Source: Prochilodus magdalenae (taxonomy: Eukaryota; Chordata; Actinopteri; Characiformes; Prochilodontidae). Taken from it: a stretch of DNA of 64,000 nt. This document shows positions 1-11,650 of the stretch, one piece after another (positions within the stretch are counted from its first letter, which is position 1; each line of letters begins with the position of its first letter). The notes under the pieces were generated by a model that ran no database searches, was not told where the DNA came from, and saw only the letters and a list, made by a program, of their open reading frames with translations. A program made the translations under genes and the position numbers. The stretch spans positions 1 to 64,000 of the forward strand of contig JAMWET010004090.1 of assembly GCA_024036415.1 (NCBI GenBank), in the 5' to 3' direction.

Positions 1-487
1 AGCAGCCCGGTTAGGATCCTCCTCAGGTTAGTTTTTAACTATCATCAATCACGGGAGGAGTATTAGTCTGGGCAGGGCAGGGTGTTCCAGAGCACGGTCT
101 GCAGAGGAGACCCAGGGTCAGAGCAGCCGCTGAGAGTTATTGCCCTCTAGATATTAATTTGTCTAAATCAAGGACAAGGCTATCCAGAGGTGCCGTAGAC
201 CTTCACTCATCCCCGCCGTCAATCAGGCCTCCTTTTCTCGCTAGTAAATCAATCATTAAATCAATGGGGCCGCAATAGAGTCGCAAGAGCAGAATATACC
301 CACCGCTCGCTGTCAGCCGGCGCGCCATATGCTGCCCTCAATCTGGGTGGAGGGGGATATTGATGAAGCGTGCTGGAGGACTGCAAGGTAACACCAAGCT
401 TGACAGCAAAGAGGGCACTGGATAGAGAGCTAGCAAGCTGTACCTTACTCATGCACCAAAGTGCCTAGATAAGTTCACTCATCCTGA
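1..487. other. Non-coding, no recognised feature
   Basis: Single-copy-looking sequence of mixed composition. Only short chance reading frames are present, with no splice-flanked exon or repeat family that I recognise. A moderately GC-rich patch lies near 290-360. Confidence 0.5.
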
Positions 488-1195
488 ACAGTAGCTGCGC
501 AAACAGATGCAGGAGGAATCAACCAGCAGGAATGAAAGTTGGCGGGTAGGTTTGACATTGTGAGACATGTCAATGACTCATAGCTACACACTCAGGCACC
601 CATGTGATGTAAGCAGGGGCTGGCCTTATTGGTGTACCTGACTGACCCTACAGCCAAGATTGGAGACATTCAGTGAGCAGTGGTATGTTAGTGCAGCACC
701 GTTGGTAGACGGCTGCACCACCCAGGACTACATGCACACAGACCGTTACAACGACTGTCCTTAACACCACGTCACCATCACCAAAGACTGTAGTGGTGTT
801 GCACCAGACTGTCATGGAGTGACTCAGAATGGCAGTGGGTCATCTTCAGTGACGAGTCCCGCTTTGGTCTTGGTGGAGACGCCCAATGAGTCCGTGTGTG
901 GAGGCACCGTGGTCAGCACCAAGATGACCGGACTGTTTTCATGTGTAACACCTCCAGAAGGCCTGCTGTCACTCTACCTCCACCTCTACAGCTCCATACC
1001 GAGACAACTGGCATGTTGGGTTAACAAACATGGCCGCCCAATGCTGCCATACTGAGAGACAGACTTCTGTATGTGTAGCTCAATAAATATTGACCATATC
1101 AGTCTAAATCGATCATCAGTTATTGATCCTGGTCACCTTTATCCTCCTTCCCAACAGCATGGCTATCCCACACCTCCTTCCACCACTTCTTTTGA
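488..1195 (+). mobile_element. Tc1-derived non-autonomous element, family A, copy 1
   Basis: This is a decayed Tc1/mariner transposon. Near 833-870, in a frame different from the longest open one, it reads WQWVIFSDESRFGLGGD, the segment around the first catalytic Asp of Tc1-like transposases. Near 990-1052 comes a transposase C-terminal piece, LYSSIPRQLACWV, running to a stop after MLPY. The central part of the enzyme, which would carry the second D and the final D/E, is missing. Four more copies in the window (6943, 36910, 51995 and 62800) lack the same part. Terminal repeats are poor; the left end resembles the AATAGCTGCACCCAGA terminus of copy 2. It cannot encode a working enzyme. Boundaries are uncertain by about 20 bp. 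Confidence 0.75.
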
Positions 1196-1229
1196 TGGTG
1201 AGTGAAGGTCAGACAAATGAATATGGGAG

Positions 1230-1560
1230 CCATAGCTTGAAAATATTAGGCACCTCGGCAGCGCTTGATGCCTTCCCGAGCCTGACGGAAAGAAAAACCC
1301 CAATGCGATGTGCTAATGTTCCGGTCTCGCTCAGCATATTCCTATGGAAATTAAATTTCAGAGGGTGTTTCTCGGTAATGGCCAAAGCCGGAAGATTAAT
1401 AAAAGTCCCGACACAGCAAGGGCAGCCACTGTTTACAAGACCACGATTGGTCCATCTCGCAAAAAAACAGGGGGGGGGGCGAGGGCCGCGTTTACGCAGG
1501 GAATATAAAGTGGTCATTCAGGGTCCGCTATGAAAACAGCCGCGGAAGCTACGCTAATAA
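1230..1560. other. Candidate conserved non-coding island
   Basis: Single-copy sequence with balanced composition and short AT-rich words (GGAAATTAAATTTC, AGATTAATAAAAG), interrupted by a G run near 1471-1480. Open frames exist on both strands, but their composition does not look coding and neither resembles a known protein. Calling it conserved is an inference from texture only. Confidence 0.2.
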
Positions 1561-2700
1561 CTCTTGCATACCATTTAGCATCTGCACGGCCTTCAACTCG
1601 GAGCTATACGCGGCTTTTAAAGCGGTTTACAGGCTTTCTTTCTCATTATACAGCCTGTGCCAACGCAGTTGGCCGTTTGTAGTGTTTTTTTTTTTGTCTT
1701 TCTTTCTGCGGGGACGTTTATGTGCTCTTCATTGCCTGGTGAGGGAACGTTTGCGAATTAGCGCTAGCTAGCAGTGACCAGCAGCTGTGCTCTGAGCTAA
1801 TGGAGTCTGCCACAGATTGTCTGGATAATGAACCCAGAAGGAGCGGAGCCAAAGAGTTGTAGGGCTGGGGGGTGGGGGAACAGGTAGTGTGCTTAGCAGC
1901 TGCGCTAGGTACCCAAAGCGAAGGAGCCTAATGGGTTTTGCTGATTGTCCGTTGAGACAATAGCCACAGCAGACGCTCAGCCCCACCGAAGAGAACAATG
2001 AGAACATTTGGGGCGGTTAGCTCGGGCTCAGGAGTGCAGATAGCGGAACTAGTTCTGTGGAGTTTCGCGGGGAGAGCGGCTTTAGGGGCGGTCAGGTCGA
2101 AATAGAGGGTGAAAAAGCCCCAAAGACAGAATCTATCTTTGGCGAGGTTATTGGGGACTGTTGGGAAGCGCTCGAGAGAGAAAGACACCCACACAGGGAG
2201 AGAGAGATAGAGACCGAGGGAGAACGAGGGGACAAGGGAGAGACTCGGCACCAGGCCCAGAGATGCAGTCAGCACGTTTTATCAGCACGACTGCTCCATG
2301 AATCAGGCATTGTGCGGCCTCTTAGGTGATAAATACCCGAGCGAGGGGTCTAACATACAAGATAGACCTCATTGTTGGAGGAGCCTGGCCTGTATTTCAC
2401 AGGCTCGGCTTTATGGGTGATGGATGGGGTGAACCCGAGCCATATTTCTCCCTGACTCTCGTCCTACGCGTGTTGTTAAAGATGGGAAGTGGAAGCTGGG
2501 CTGGGGATAAAGTAAATATGGGAGGCTGGAGCGATTCTGGACCGGGACGTCAAAACAATCAGTGTTAATTGAAACTCATTAACAGAACTTTGTGCTTACG
2601 AGAGTGGCAACTGGAGATCAAGCCTATAGTCGATTATTCTGTGTTCAATTCATCAACTAATCCAATGATGACCCAAGCTAAACAAGACTGGCTCAGGAAA
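1561..2700. other. Non-coding; purine-rich stretch at 2090-2245
   Basis: No recognised gene. There is a T run near 1685-1695. Between about 2090 and 2245 the plus strand is strongly purine-rich (GAGAGA-like) and flanked by ordinary sequence. Overlapping short frames on both strands here reflect the low complexity. Confidence 0.5.
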
Positions 2701-2711
2701 CCTGAGTTCGA

Positions 2712-3265
2712 TTGCTGTTGCAATGGTCAGGACCCCCACAGGACCACCAAGGCAGGCACTGTATCTACACTCACTGTCCACTTCATCAGCTCCACTGTCC
2801 ATATAGGACACTCTGTAGTTCTACAGGTACAGACTGTAGTCCATCTGTTTCTCTGTATACTGTATTACGCTGTTCTTCAATGGTCAGGACCCCCACAGGA
2901 CCACCAAGGCAGGTACTGTATCCACACTCACTGTCCACTTCATCAGCTCCACTGACCATATAGGACACTCTGTAGTTCTACAGGTACAGACTGTAGTCCA
3001 TCTGTTTCTCCCTAAACACTGCTGTGCCTGATCTACTCACTCCAGCACCACACACCACCACCACGTCAATGTCCCTGCAGTGCTGAGAATGATCCACCAC
3101 CCACATCATACCTGCTCTGTGGGGGTCCTGTGGGGGTCCAGACCATTGAAGAACAGGGTAATAGAGTATACAGAGAAATAGATGGACTACAGTCTGTACC
3201 TGTAGAACTACAGAGTGTCCTATATAGTCAGTGGAGCTGATGACGTGGACAGTGAGTGTAGATCA
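2712..3265. mobile_element. Hairpin MITE-like element with internal 157-bp tandem duplication
   Basis: About 140 bp at 2764-2900 returns in inverted orientation at about 3115-3260 with only a few differences, so the strand could fold into a long stem. The left arm is also tandemly duplicated: CAATGGTCAGGACCCCCACA occurs at 2721 and again at 2878, 157 bp later. The same sequence family recurs at 13951-14693, where terminal repeats are visible. No transposase is encoded. The most likely identity is a non-autonomous DNA transposon; the superfamily is not certain. Confidence 0.7.
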
Positions 3266-3429
3266 AAGGAGGTGCAGCTAATGAAAGGCTGACGGGATAA
3301 CACTAGCTTGCCTATTAGCCTAGGTGGCTATGTGAAGAAAGTGTGGAGTGTATCCCGGCATTTATTGGGTGGAGGGCAGGAAGCACCCTAGACCATAAGC
3401 CCTGCCCTCTTCCTACCCACCTCACTCTG

Positions 3430-3890
3430 ACAGGACTCACCCAGAACCCATTTCCACCAAAAGAACCCTGGTCCTTGAGCTGGCTTGGTGCCATTTAGGG
3501 AGCCAGTCTTCATTCAGACCAGTTGGAACCAAGGAGCCTTAAAGAATACAACATCAGTGTCAACAGAGGGCGCTGCACAGCGGTAGTGAACAGTAATACC
3601 AAGATGCCGGATACTGTATATTACCTGTGAGTTTTGTGTTGTTATTCCAGATGTTTGTTTATAAGATATTCAGAATGCAACCACGGGCCAGCGAGTGGTG
3701 CTCTGGTGGGCTTGTTCAGTAGACCATTGCGTGGTACCATTGTTGACATCATCACGGTTAGTACACATAGAACCTACCATTCTTTGGTTCCAGCTGGGTT
3801 CTGGTCTTCAAACCTACTTGTGGAGGAAATGCACCAAACAGTGCCCAAACTGGAACGGAACCGGTTCCACATTGGTGGGAAAAGGCTACC
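3430..3890. mobile_element. MITE-like repeat with short inverted ends
   Basis: The left end (CCATTTCCACCAAAAGAACC, near 3450) is roughly the reverse complement of the right end (GGTTCCACATTGGTGGGAAA, near 3863). The right half (3740-3890, containing CCAGCTGGGTTCTGGTCTTC) recurs at 5400-5535 and 5890-6030, so the sequence is dispersed. No protein is encoded. Confidence 0.5.
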
Positions 3891-3904
3891 AGACGTCTAG
3901 TTAT

Positions 3905-4980
3905 GATCAGTGACCATGGTTACCACAAAGACTCTAAATAATAGACACTCTGAAGAGCCGCAGGCTAATGTAGAGTGGTTTGATGCATCTATCTAAAAGT
4001 GAGTTCCCCAGAGATGTAGCAACACATCCAGGCTATCCACCCAGTGCTAATTAAGATGGAAATGCTAACTACCCAGAGATGATGTTTAACAACCACCGTT
4101 TATATTACCTTGTATTTATGTGCACTGAAAGTTTGTCTTGGGACCGTTTTCACAGATGTAGGCAGAAAGTCCTGAATAGAATCTGAACTCTGAGCACTCG
4201 AACACAAGATCAGATCATTTGGATGCTACTCCAGCCCTGGCTGAGGACTAGGATGGGTTTCTAATGAAGAATCCCCCTACAGACGGCATAACGTAGCCCT
4301 GGACCGCCTCCAATCTATACTCCGAAAGGCAGCCCATTGTGTTAATCATTGGACCAGTCGTCTGAAAGGCTGCATTGGCGTATTGATGGCGTAGGTTCGA
4401 TAATTAGTCTGAGGTGTGTAGGCAGTGTGAATTAAATTTGGCCTTTAGAGAGGCCCAGTCTTGTTATCCGGACCCAAGGACGCTAACGAGACCATAATAA
4501 TAATGATCTGATGAGAAGAGAGCGAGGCATTGTGGGTCAATTCCAGATCATTTCAGACCATTTAGGAGAAACGTTATATCCAGTTTGTTATTTTAGCTGC
4601 GTGTACTTCACACTGGGCTTCAGTTCAACTCACTGCTGACTTGGAACTGATTTATAGGCCCAATGAGTTATTCAGGTTTTCTACTGCTGCTGCTGCTGCT
4701 GGTGGTGGTGGTCTCAGAACCTACCAGCATATTGGTCCAGTCCCATATCTCAGACGCTAGGTTATGATTGATGATCTATCGTTCAATTAATATCAATTCA
4801 ATACAGACTTCATACGTGACTGAGTAGGGCTATCAAATAACCAGGACAATTCATCATAGTGAGTCATATTATATTGTGTAGTGACTTTATTGCATTTATC
4901 CAGTAAATAATAGTAATAATATTAATAATAATAATAATAATAGCAGTAATGCATTCTTATGGAGTTCTATTCATACTGCT
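3905..4980. other. Non-coding; TAA microsatellite at about 4907-4945; possible conserved island at 4420-4610
   Basis: No gene recognised. The stretch at 4420-4610 is single-copy, with AATTAAATTTGG and a run of AT-rich words, and has a conserved-element texture (weak inference). A CTGCTGCTG/GGTGGTGG patch lies near 4685-4712. A degenerate TAATAA run ends the stretch. Confidence 0.4.
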
Positions 4981-5038
4981 GGGAACTCAGTATGCTGTAC
5001 AGACATGTGATGGGCTTTAACAGTAATAGAAAACAGCA

Positions 5039-5256
5039 TAGGGTTACATTATGTTTTGGCTGGGTTTGAATGGAGAGTCCTTTCCACCACATCCCAAAGA
5101 CTTTCAATGGGGTTAAGGACATGGTGACCAGTTCCCTGAACCACTCCTCCACAATCTGAGCCCAATGAATCTCAGTATCTTCATCCTGGAATATGGCCGT
5201 GCCAACTGGGAAGAAGGCTAATTCCACTGATGGGATACCCTTCAGTTCGACCAACT
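5039..5256 (-). pseudogene. Tc1-like transposase fragment (first copy)
   Basis: Read on the minus strand, this gives IFQDEDTEIHWAQIVEEWFRE, matching the Tc1-family segment around the second catalytic Asp (consensus near QDDN.RIH...VEEWF). It runs on into a broken NPIE-like tail. Only about 70 codons remain and there are no termini. It is part of the 493-bp duplicated unit. Confidence 0.65.
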
Positions 5257-5529
5257 GTCTTCAGAAGCTTGAGTAGTTGGGACTATGCATGATGGATGCA
5301 TGGCTTCATGCACTTCCCTTTTTACCCTGACATCCATCCATCCATCCATCCATCCATCAGGTTGACAGTGGTTCAGATCTGTTTATCTTGAGAGTCATCA
5401 CCATTAGCACTTATAGAACCTACCATTGTTTGGTTCCAGCTGGGTTCTGGTCTTCAAACCTATGTTTGGCAGAAATGCACCAAATAGTGCCGAAGTTAGG
5501 CACCCAAACTGGACCAGAACTGTTCCACA

Positions 5530-5755
5530 TTGGTTACATTATGTTTTGGCTGGGATCGAATAGAGAGTCCTTTCCACCACATCCCAAAGACTTTCAATGG
5601 GGTTAAGGCCAGGACATGGTGACCAGTTCCCTGAACCAATCCTCCACAATCTGAGCCCAATGAGACTCAGCATCTTCATCCTGGAATATGGCCGTACCAA
5701 CTGGGAAGAAGGATAATTCCACTGATGGGATATCCTTTTGACCAGTTTGACCAAC
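5530..5755 (-). pseudogene. Tc1-like transposase fragment (second copy)
   Basis: Duplicate of the fragment at 5039-5256. On the minus strand it preserves LNPIESLWDVVERTL, the Tc1 motif that carries the last catalytic acidic residue. The upstream QDDN-type segment is in another frame. It is dead as a gene. Confidence 0.7.
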
Positions 5756-6035
5756 TGTCTTCAGAAGCTTGAGTAGTTGGGACTATGCATGATGGATGCA
5801 TGACTACTTCACTGACACTCCTATCTATCTATCCATCCATCCATCCATCCATCCGGTTGACAGTGGTTCAGATCTCTTTATCTTGAGAGTCATCACCGTC
5901 AGTACTCATAGAACCTACCATTGTTTGGATCCAGCTGGGTTCTGTTCTTCAAACCTATTTTTGGCAGAAATGCACCAAACAGTGCAGAAGTTAGGCACTC
6001 AAACTGGACCAGAACCGGTTCCACACTGGTATAGA

Positions 6036-6942
6036 TAATGGTATAGCCTACTTCTGTCCAGCTCTGCTCCTACACTTTAATGTTGATCTGAATGTTCCAG
6101 AGCTCGATGATCATTTCTCCGTCTTACACCAGTCTTTACACTTACCTTCCTCTTCTAACCAACAGCCAGTAAGTGATGAGATCTCTCCCTCTCTCCCTCT
6201 CTCCCTCTCTCCCTCGTCCTCGGTTGCACCAGGTCGCGAGTCCGTGTCTATTGTGCCTGAGCGCTGAACCGGAGCAAATGAAATTAGGTAACCGACACAG
6301 CTCCTGCTCTTATAGAAGCCTTCAAAGAGGACAAAGGCAGAATGTTCATTGAGCTTAATGGAACAAGGGTGCCATTAAATGTGTTTCTATAGCAGCATCA
6401 CACGCTCAGAGGAGTGTATAACACACACACACACTGATTTGTGGTAGTGGGCTGGGTGCGGGGGGGGGCGGTTTAGTCCCACAGCTGCTGTAAGTAGGCG
6501 CTGCAGTTTTTCTTTCCCTCTCTTTTTCCGTCTGCTGAGACCGAAATGAATTAAATTCAAAGACACAATTAAAGCCACGCCACTGCATTGCTGCCTCCTG
6601 TCACCATGGGAGGAGATAAAGGTTCTCGCGAAAGGAGGACGGGTGTCTTTCAGACCTTTCCAAGCGTTTAGTACCTGGAACCTTGAAAGCCGTGCAGCTG
6701 TGACTCAGTGAATTGTATATGTTGAAGAGAAACTTCACCGCTTTGTTGGAAATGCCTGCAATAGAATGAGCCATAGAATAGAAGAGTGTATGTACACTGT
6801 CATAGTTGAATAAGAACTGTCATACCGTGAACCTCTGTTAGCTGTTAGTCCTCCTTGAAACACAAACCCAGCCTTTATAAACTGGATGGATCCAAGACCG
6901 GCACTCACACATACATACTGTACATACACTCGTCACCAACAG
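6036..6942. other. Non-coding; CTCTCC and CA microsatellites; candidate conserved island at 6275-6620
   Basis: A CTCTCCCT run lies at 6183-6215 and a short CA run at 6421-6434. The part from 6275 to 6620 is single-copy with AATTAAATTCAAAGACACAA and GAGCTTAATGG, typical in texture of fish conserved non-coding DNA, but not tested by alignment. Confidence 0.35.
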
Positions 6943-7640
6943 AATAGCTGCACCCAGAAGAAGGAGGTGTGGGAGTGCAGTGCTATGGGGATATCAGCAA
7001 CAATAACTGATAATAAATTTAGACTGATATGATTAATATTTATTGAGCTACACATACAGAAGTCTCTCGGTATGGGGTTGGGCGGCCATGTTTGCTAACC
7101 CAACATCCCAGACGTCTCGGTATGGAGCTGTAGAGGTTCCTAATGGTGTCCTGTGGTAATCCATCCCATGCAGCTTGAATATCCTCACACAGTTCTTGCA
7201 GATGGTGAGGTAGGGGTGGAGGTGGAGTGACACCAGGCCTTCTGGAAGTTCATCTTGGTGCTGACCACGGTGCCTCCACACACAGATTCGTTGGTCGTCT
7301 CCAGCAAGACACTGAAGATGACCCGCTGTCGTTCTAAGTCACTGCTGACAGTCTGGCAGGACACCATTGCAGTCTTTGGTGCAATGGTGTAAAGGCAGTC
7401 GCTGTAACAGTCTACGGACTTGCATGGTGCAGCCGTCTGCCAATGGTGCAGGTTCACTCATGGAGGGCATCACTGCTGGCTCAGTGTCCACAGTCGTGGA
7501 TGTTGGGTCAGTCAGGTACAGCGATTAGGCCCGTCCTTGCTTATGTGGAGCAGAGCCTGGAATTTGAATTGTCTGCATGTCTCACCATGTCAAACCTACC
7601 CACCAAAATTATATTCATGATTCCCTCTGGGTGTAGCTAT
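6943..7640 (-). mobile_element. Tc1-derived non-autonomous element, family A, copy 2
   Basis: This is the best-bounded member of the family. The ends AATAGCTGCACCCAGA (6943) and the reverse of TATAGCTACACCCAGA (about 7625-7640) form short terminal inverted repeats. On the minus strand it carries the SDE..F-type remnant and a C-terminal piece near 7120-7160, with the same central deletion as the other four copies. It cannot make a functional transposase. Confidence 0.8.
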
Positions 7641-8174
7641 ATGTGCGGCTATTTTTTGAGGGCGGGTAAACAGCTTGTTTACTCCTAGGACTTCATCATA
7701 GGTTATAAATGGGGCTGTAAAACCACACCTATGGCACCTTTAACAGGTAAAGATGTAAACAAAGTCATTCAGAGTAGATTCATGTCAACCACTCCATTCT
7801 AGAGAAGCACTTTAGCACTTTAGCTCCACCCAGCTCCAACCAAAACAATGGCTGTTTCAGCCTGGACGGCTGTTTGAACGAGGACAGTTAATCAGACCAG
7901 TGCTCATGTGGGTATATCAGTCCTACTGACACAGTAAAGTCATAGAGAGGTTGGAGAATACTCTTGTATGAATTATGTTCTAGACCTTTTGCATGTATAA
8001 TATAGAATATGGATAGCCATGGAGGGCACGGTAAGGCAAACTAGCCTCTAGGGAAAACATACCATTCCCAGATTATCACTCTTTTACCTTTATCTACATT
8101 AAATACATAAACCCATGTGTAGGTTCACTGGTGATTTTGCATGGATATGGCAACCTCTCGCTTATAGATAGGGC
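7641..8174. other. Non-coding, probably old repeat
   Basis: No gene. The start (GGGCTGTAAAACCACACCTATGG near 7710) has the look of a dispersed fish repeat, but I cannot assign a family. The remainder is featureless. Confidence 0.4.
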
Positions 8175-8176
8175 TA

Positions 8177-8950
8177 CAGTATCTCACAAGAGTGAGTACA
8201 CCCCTCACATTTGCTGAGCTCTCAAAATAACTCAACACACAGCCATTAATGTCTAAATCACTGGTAACGAAAGTGAGTACATCCTCCAATTAGCCATTTC
8301 CCCTCTCTGGTGTCATGTGACTCGTCAATGTCAGAAGGTCTCAGGTGTGAATGGGGAGCGGGTGTGTAAAATTTGGTGTTATCACTCTCACACTCTTTCA
8401 TACTGGTCACTGGAAGTTCAACATGGCACCTCATGGTAAAGAACCCTCTGAGGACATGGACTACTGTGGTCTGATGAGACCAAGGTAAACTCATTTGGTT
8501 CAGATGGTGTCAAGCGTGTGGGGTAACCAGGTGATGAGTACAAAGACAAGTGTGTCTTGCCTACAGTCAAGCATGGTGCTGGGAGTGTCATGGTTTAGAG
8601 TGCTGCTGGTTGTGTGGAGCTGGAGGGAATGCCAACATGTACTGTGGCAGAGTGAAGCAGAGCATGATCCCCTTCCTTCAGAAACTGGGCCACAGGGCAA
8701 CATTCCAACATGATAATGACCCCAAACACACCTTCAAGACCACCCCTGCCTTGCTAAAGAAGCTGAGGGCGAAGGTGCTGGACTGGCCAAGCATGTCTCC
8801 AGACCTTAACCCTACTGAGTGTCTACGGGGCATCCTCAAATGAAAGGTGGAGGAGTGCAAGGTCTCTAACATCCACCAGCTCCGTGATAGCAACCTGTGA
8901 AGCTCTAGTGAACACCATGCCCAAGAGAGTTAAGGAACTTGGTATGTTGA
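8177..8950 (+). mobile_element. Tc1/mariner element, 3'-truncated
   Basis: The left end CAGTATCTCACAAGAGTGAG sits directly after a TA (8175-8176). It matches the well-known fish Tc1 terminus that reads as 'gtgagtacacccctcac' inside. A transposase remnant follows. The right terminal repeat is absent, and the sequence becomes unrelated after about 8950. Confidence 0.8.
8440..8930 (+). pseudogene. Tc1 transposase pseudogene
   Basis: The C-terminal half of a Tc1 transposase. The segment at 8690-8840 reads [20 protein letters not shown] and then LDWPSMSPDLNPTECLRGILK, so it has the second catalytic Asp (HDND). The final acidic residue lies in NPTE, where the family usually has NPIE. Upstream, the SDET region near 8465-8490 is readable but shifted and interrupted by stops. 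The N-terminal DNA-binding region is missing, so no functional product is expected. Confidence 0.8.
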
Positions 8951-10599
8951 TATTTTGCCAATCTATTAGCCATTTTCATTGCTTTGCTGTGTATTACATA
9001 GTTATACATATGTAATAGTGCAATTTAAAATGAATACATAGTTTATTATGTACAGTTTCATTTTGACAATGTGACGGCCAGTCAGAATGTTTGTTCTGAT
9101 GGGAAAAAAAAAATTCCCAGTTAAAAGCTAAAGAACATAATTACGTTTCGTCCACTCTAAAGTATAATAACATATATCCTTCGTCTACTTATTAACGCAA
9201 TAGTGGTCTCATTTGGGAGCTCGGAATCTTCACTTTCAACACTGGTTTTGAACGATTCATCAAAGATAAGATACGAAGGAGCGCTTTGCCTGGTGTACAC
9301 CACTAGGGGATGCTCAGGGGGTTAACAGCAATACCCCAAACGGGCTGATCTCCTCTCTGATATCTCTGTAAATGTTCAAGGCTGCCTGGAATGAATGGAC
9401 TGTCATATCCAATGGACTGCCGTACCTTTCCTGTGTCCTTGGAGGAGCTAGTGTGTGTTTAATTATCAGGATGAACCTTAACCCCTCCAGTAGCGGCTTG
9501 ATATGCTGATAAATTTGGGCCAAGGCAATTCCACCCTGTTATTAACTGTCTCTCCACACAGTTTGGGAGAGTTCATTTCCAAACAGTGATAGCCGTTAGG
9601 TAAAGCATAGTGCATTGAGATAGCGCCACCCAACCACCACCCCACCGACCCCCTCCTCCGCTCAGCCTCGGAGCTCTTTGATTGGCAATTTTGATAAACA
9701 CTTTTAATTATCGTTCACCCAGGGGAAGGCTTAGCTCCCCACTCCCGAGCCGAAGCCGCCGCGTTCGGCGGACTTCGAAAAGAAAAATGGCGCCGTCCCG
9801 CTGTCCTGCGGAGGCCGTTACCGTGGGTAGCACAGCTGGCGGAGAGGCGCGTGAAGAATGACTCTGGGACCCCACCATCCATCACAATCTGCCCCCTTTT
9901 TTTTCTCCATCCATCCTGCTCTTTCTCTTTTTTCCCCCCATACTTTCATAAGAGAATCCATCAGCCGCCGTTGGCCCCAAGCCGCTCCCTGGCGCAGGTA
10001 ATCTGGGCGCGGGCAGGCAGGCTGTGCTGCTGGGTCAGGACTTACATGCCGGCTTTAGTCCGCTCTGCTGACCTGGATGGAGAGTTGGGGGAGGGGGTTG
10101 GCGGGGAGGACGGAGGAGGTGGGGTGGTGTAAAAGGAGGGAAAAAGGAGAGTTGATGCAGGGGTTTATTTCTTCGGCCCGGAACACAGGCGAGCGGTTTC
10201 TGCTTGCATCACCGCAGCAGTCAGATTGTTGTTTCAGCCACTGGAGATTGCTTTCTTTCTACAGCTGCAAAGTAAACATGCCTCAACCCTTACAGGTCTA
10301 GAGGCACCACTGGCATCTCTTCGTACTCGAGATGCAGCTGGGTAATTATGGAACTCCCAATGCCAAGTACTGTGCAGAAGTCAGAGACCACCCTTCCCTT
10401 CCTTTTGGTATACATTCTGCCTGGGACCCCCCAAAATTCAGTCTTAGGAGCTGGTTTAGCATTTTCTGCTTCTCACAGTCCAAGTAAACACATTCAGTGG
10501 TCTGGTTCAGGTCTGGACTCTAGGGTGGTCAGTCCATTATTCTAAGTACACCAGCAGCTTCTTTGTTTGGTTTGCACACGTCCTTCTGTCTAAAATGGT
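8951..10599. other. Non-coding; candidate conserved islands at 9310-9540 and 9600-9870
   Basis: No recognised gene. The interval 9640-9860 combines an AT-rich homeodomain-like word (CACTTTTAATTATCG) with a GC-rich CpG-containing tail (CCGCGTTCGGCGGAC), a texture often seen in conserved regulatory DNA. The interval at 9310-9540 has TTTAATTATCAGG. Both are inferences from composition. Around 10060-10130 there is a G-rich GGAGGAGG patch. Confidence 0.3.
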
Positions 10600-11155
10600 C
10601 AAGCCATCCAGAGTGGGCTTGGTGTACAGGATACTCGCTGGTGGTGAAAGGAACCCGACATCCACCTTGATACGACCTTTCCTCTCTCAAGAGCCCTCCC
10701 AGGTCCTCCCCAGTCTCTTGTCATTTCAAGGCTTGACTACTGCACCCTGCTCCTGGCTGGTCTTCCACTACAGCCCATAAGGCCCTTGCAGCTGATCCAG
10801 GATGCAGCAGCTTGGCTCATCTTCATTCTTGCCAGGTTCCCACTCCTTTGCTCTATCAGATTTAGACCCTTGTGTTTGGACACAAAGCCAAGAATGGACC
10901 AGCCCTGGCCCACCATACACTAATGCTCAAGAGTCAGTCTGTACCTGGAGGCCTTTAAGCTTCAAACTCGACTTGACCCGTCATCCCTAAAGGCGCATTG
11001 AAGACAAGTGGCAGATTATTTGTCCTTGAGCCCAGATGGTGGAGTGAACTTCCACTGGCTGTCCCAACAGCAGACTTGCAGACTGAAGGCCGTCCTTACG
11101 TAAAGCACTGATGGAACACCAAGCACAGTTGTAAGTTGCTCTGGATACTGCATAC
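10600..11155 (+). mobile_element. L2-like LINE 3' fragment
   Basis: Conceptual translation with frameshifts gives LDYCTLLLAGLP followed by RPLQLIQDAAAWL near 10730-10815. This matches the C-terminal part of fish L2/CR1-type reverse transcriptases (usual form LDYCNSLLAGLP...LQ.VQNAAAR). Near 11025-11060 it reads LEPRWWSELPLAV. The end has the tail GTTGTAAGTTGCTCTGG (11130-11146), the same tail as the LINE at 16 kb. It is 5'-truncated, full of stops and inactive. Confidence 0.8.
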
Positions 11156-11188
11156 TGACGAATTCCTTGTATGTGTGAATTTACATGG

Positions 11189-11600
11189 TCAATAAAGCTT
11201 GATCCTGGTTCTGGTTCTAATATACTGTAAAGTGTGCTGTAAACATTTGGACTTCCTGGTTCCTATCAGCACCACTATATGAAAATCTCTCTGGCTTGGA
11301 CTGGACAAGTTCTGACAAGTGTTTCCTGTAGACTGGGATTTTAGCCACTGCTGGTAGACCCGTATGAACGCATGCTTCCATACACCTGCAGATTCAGCTA
11401 CTTCCTTCACACTATAGTCTTTGGCCACGCCCACATGCAGTCACTCCTTTTAGCCAATCATTAACATCTGCTCTGAAGTGTTTTCCACACTTGGAACGAG
11501 ACATTCCCTGCACTGTAGCACCTCTTCCCAATCTATGGATCCCGTCACTCACACCCTACAGGTACTTATATACCCATCGTCCCATATTCTATTGGATTTC
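11189..11600 (-). mobile_element. Dispersed repeat with Tc1-like N-terminal remnant, copy 1
   Basis: The stretch from about 11329 to 11564 is closely repeated at 36163-36408. On the minus strand it reads DYSVKEVAESAGVWKHAFIR followed by VYQQWLKSQSTGN, which resembles the helix-turn-helix region at the start of Tc1-like transposases. No catalytic part is attached. The assignment to Tc1 is probable rather than certain. Confidence 0.55.
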
Positions 11601-11650
11601 CATCAAATGTAGAACATAACACCGACACAAGTGTGTTAAAGGTATATATA

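Larger units (their letters stand above)
4995..6035. repeat. Tandem duplication, ~493-bp unit, containing a Tc1 fragment
   Basis: Two full units and a third partial one. GGTTACATTATGTTTTGGCT occurs near 5040 and near 5533. Each unit joins a Tc1 transposase fragment (minus strand) to the CCAGCTGGGTTCTGGTCTTC repeat, with a short CATC run between. The third copy (about 5820-6030) has only the latter part. The two full units differ by a modest number of substitutions and small indels, so the duplication is not very recent. Confidence 0.8.

Noticed and set aside
819..1055. 78-codon frame as a gene
   Set aside because: It is an out-of-frame reading across the decayed Tc1 transposase; the true catalytic-motif frame is a different one and is broken.
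1123..1533. 136-codon plus-strand frame
   Set aside because: Starts inside a Tc1 derivative and runs into single-copy DNA through a G run; no domain, and a competing frame lies on the other strand.
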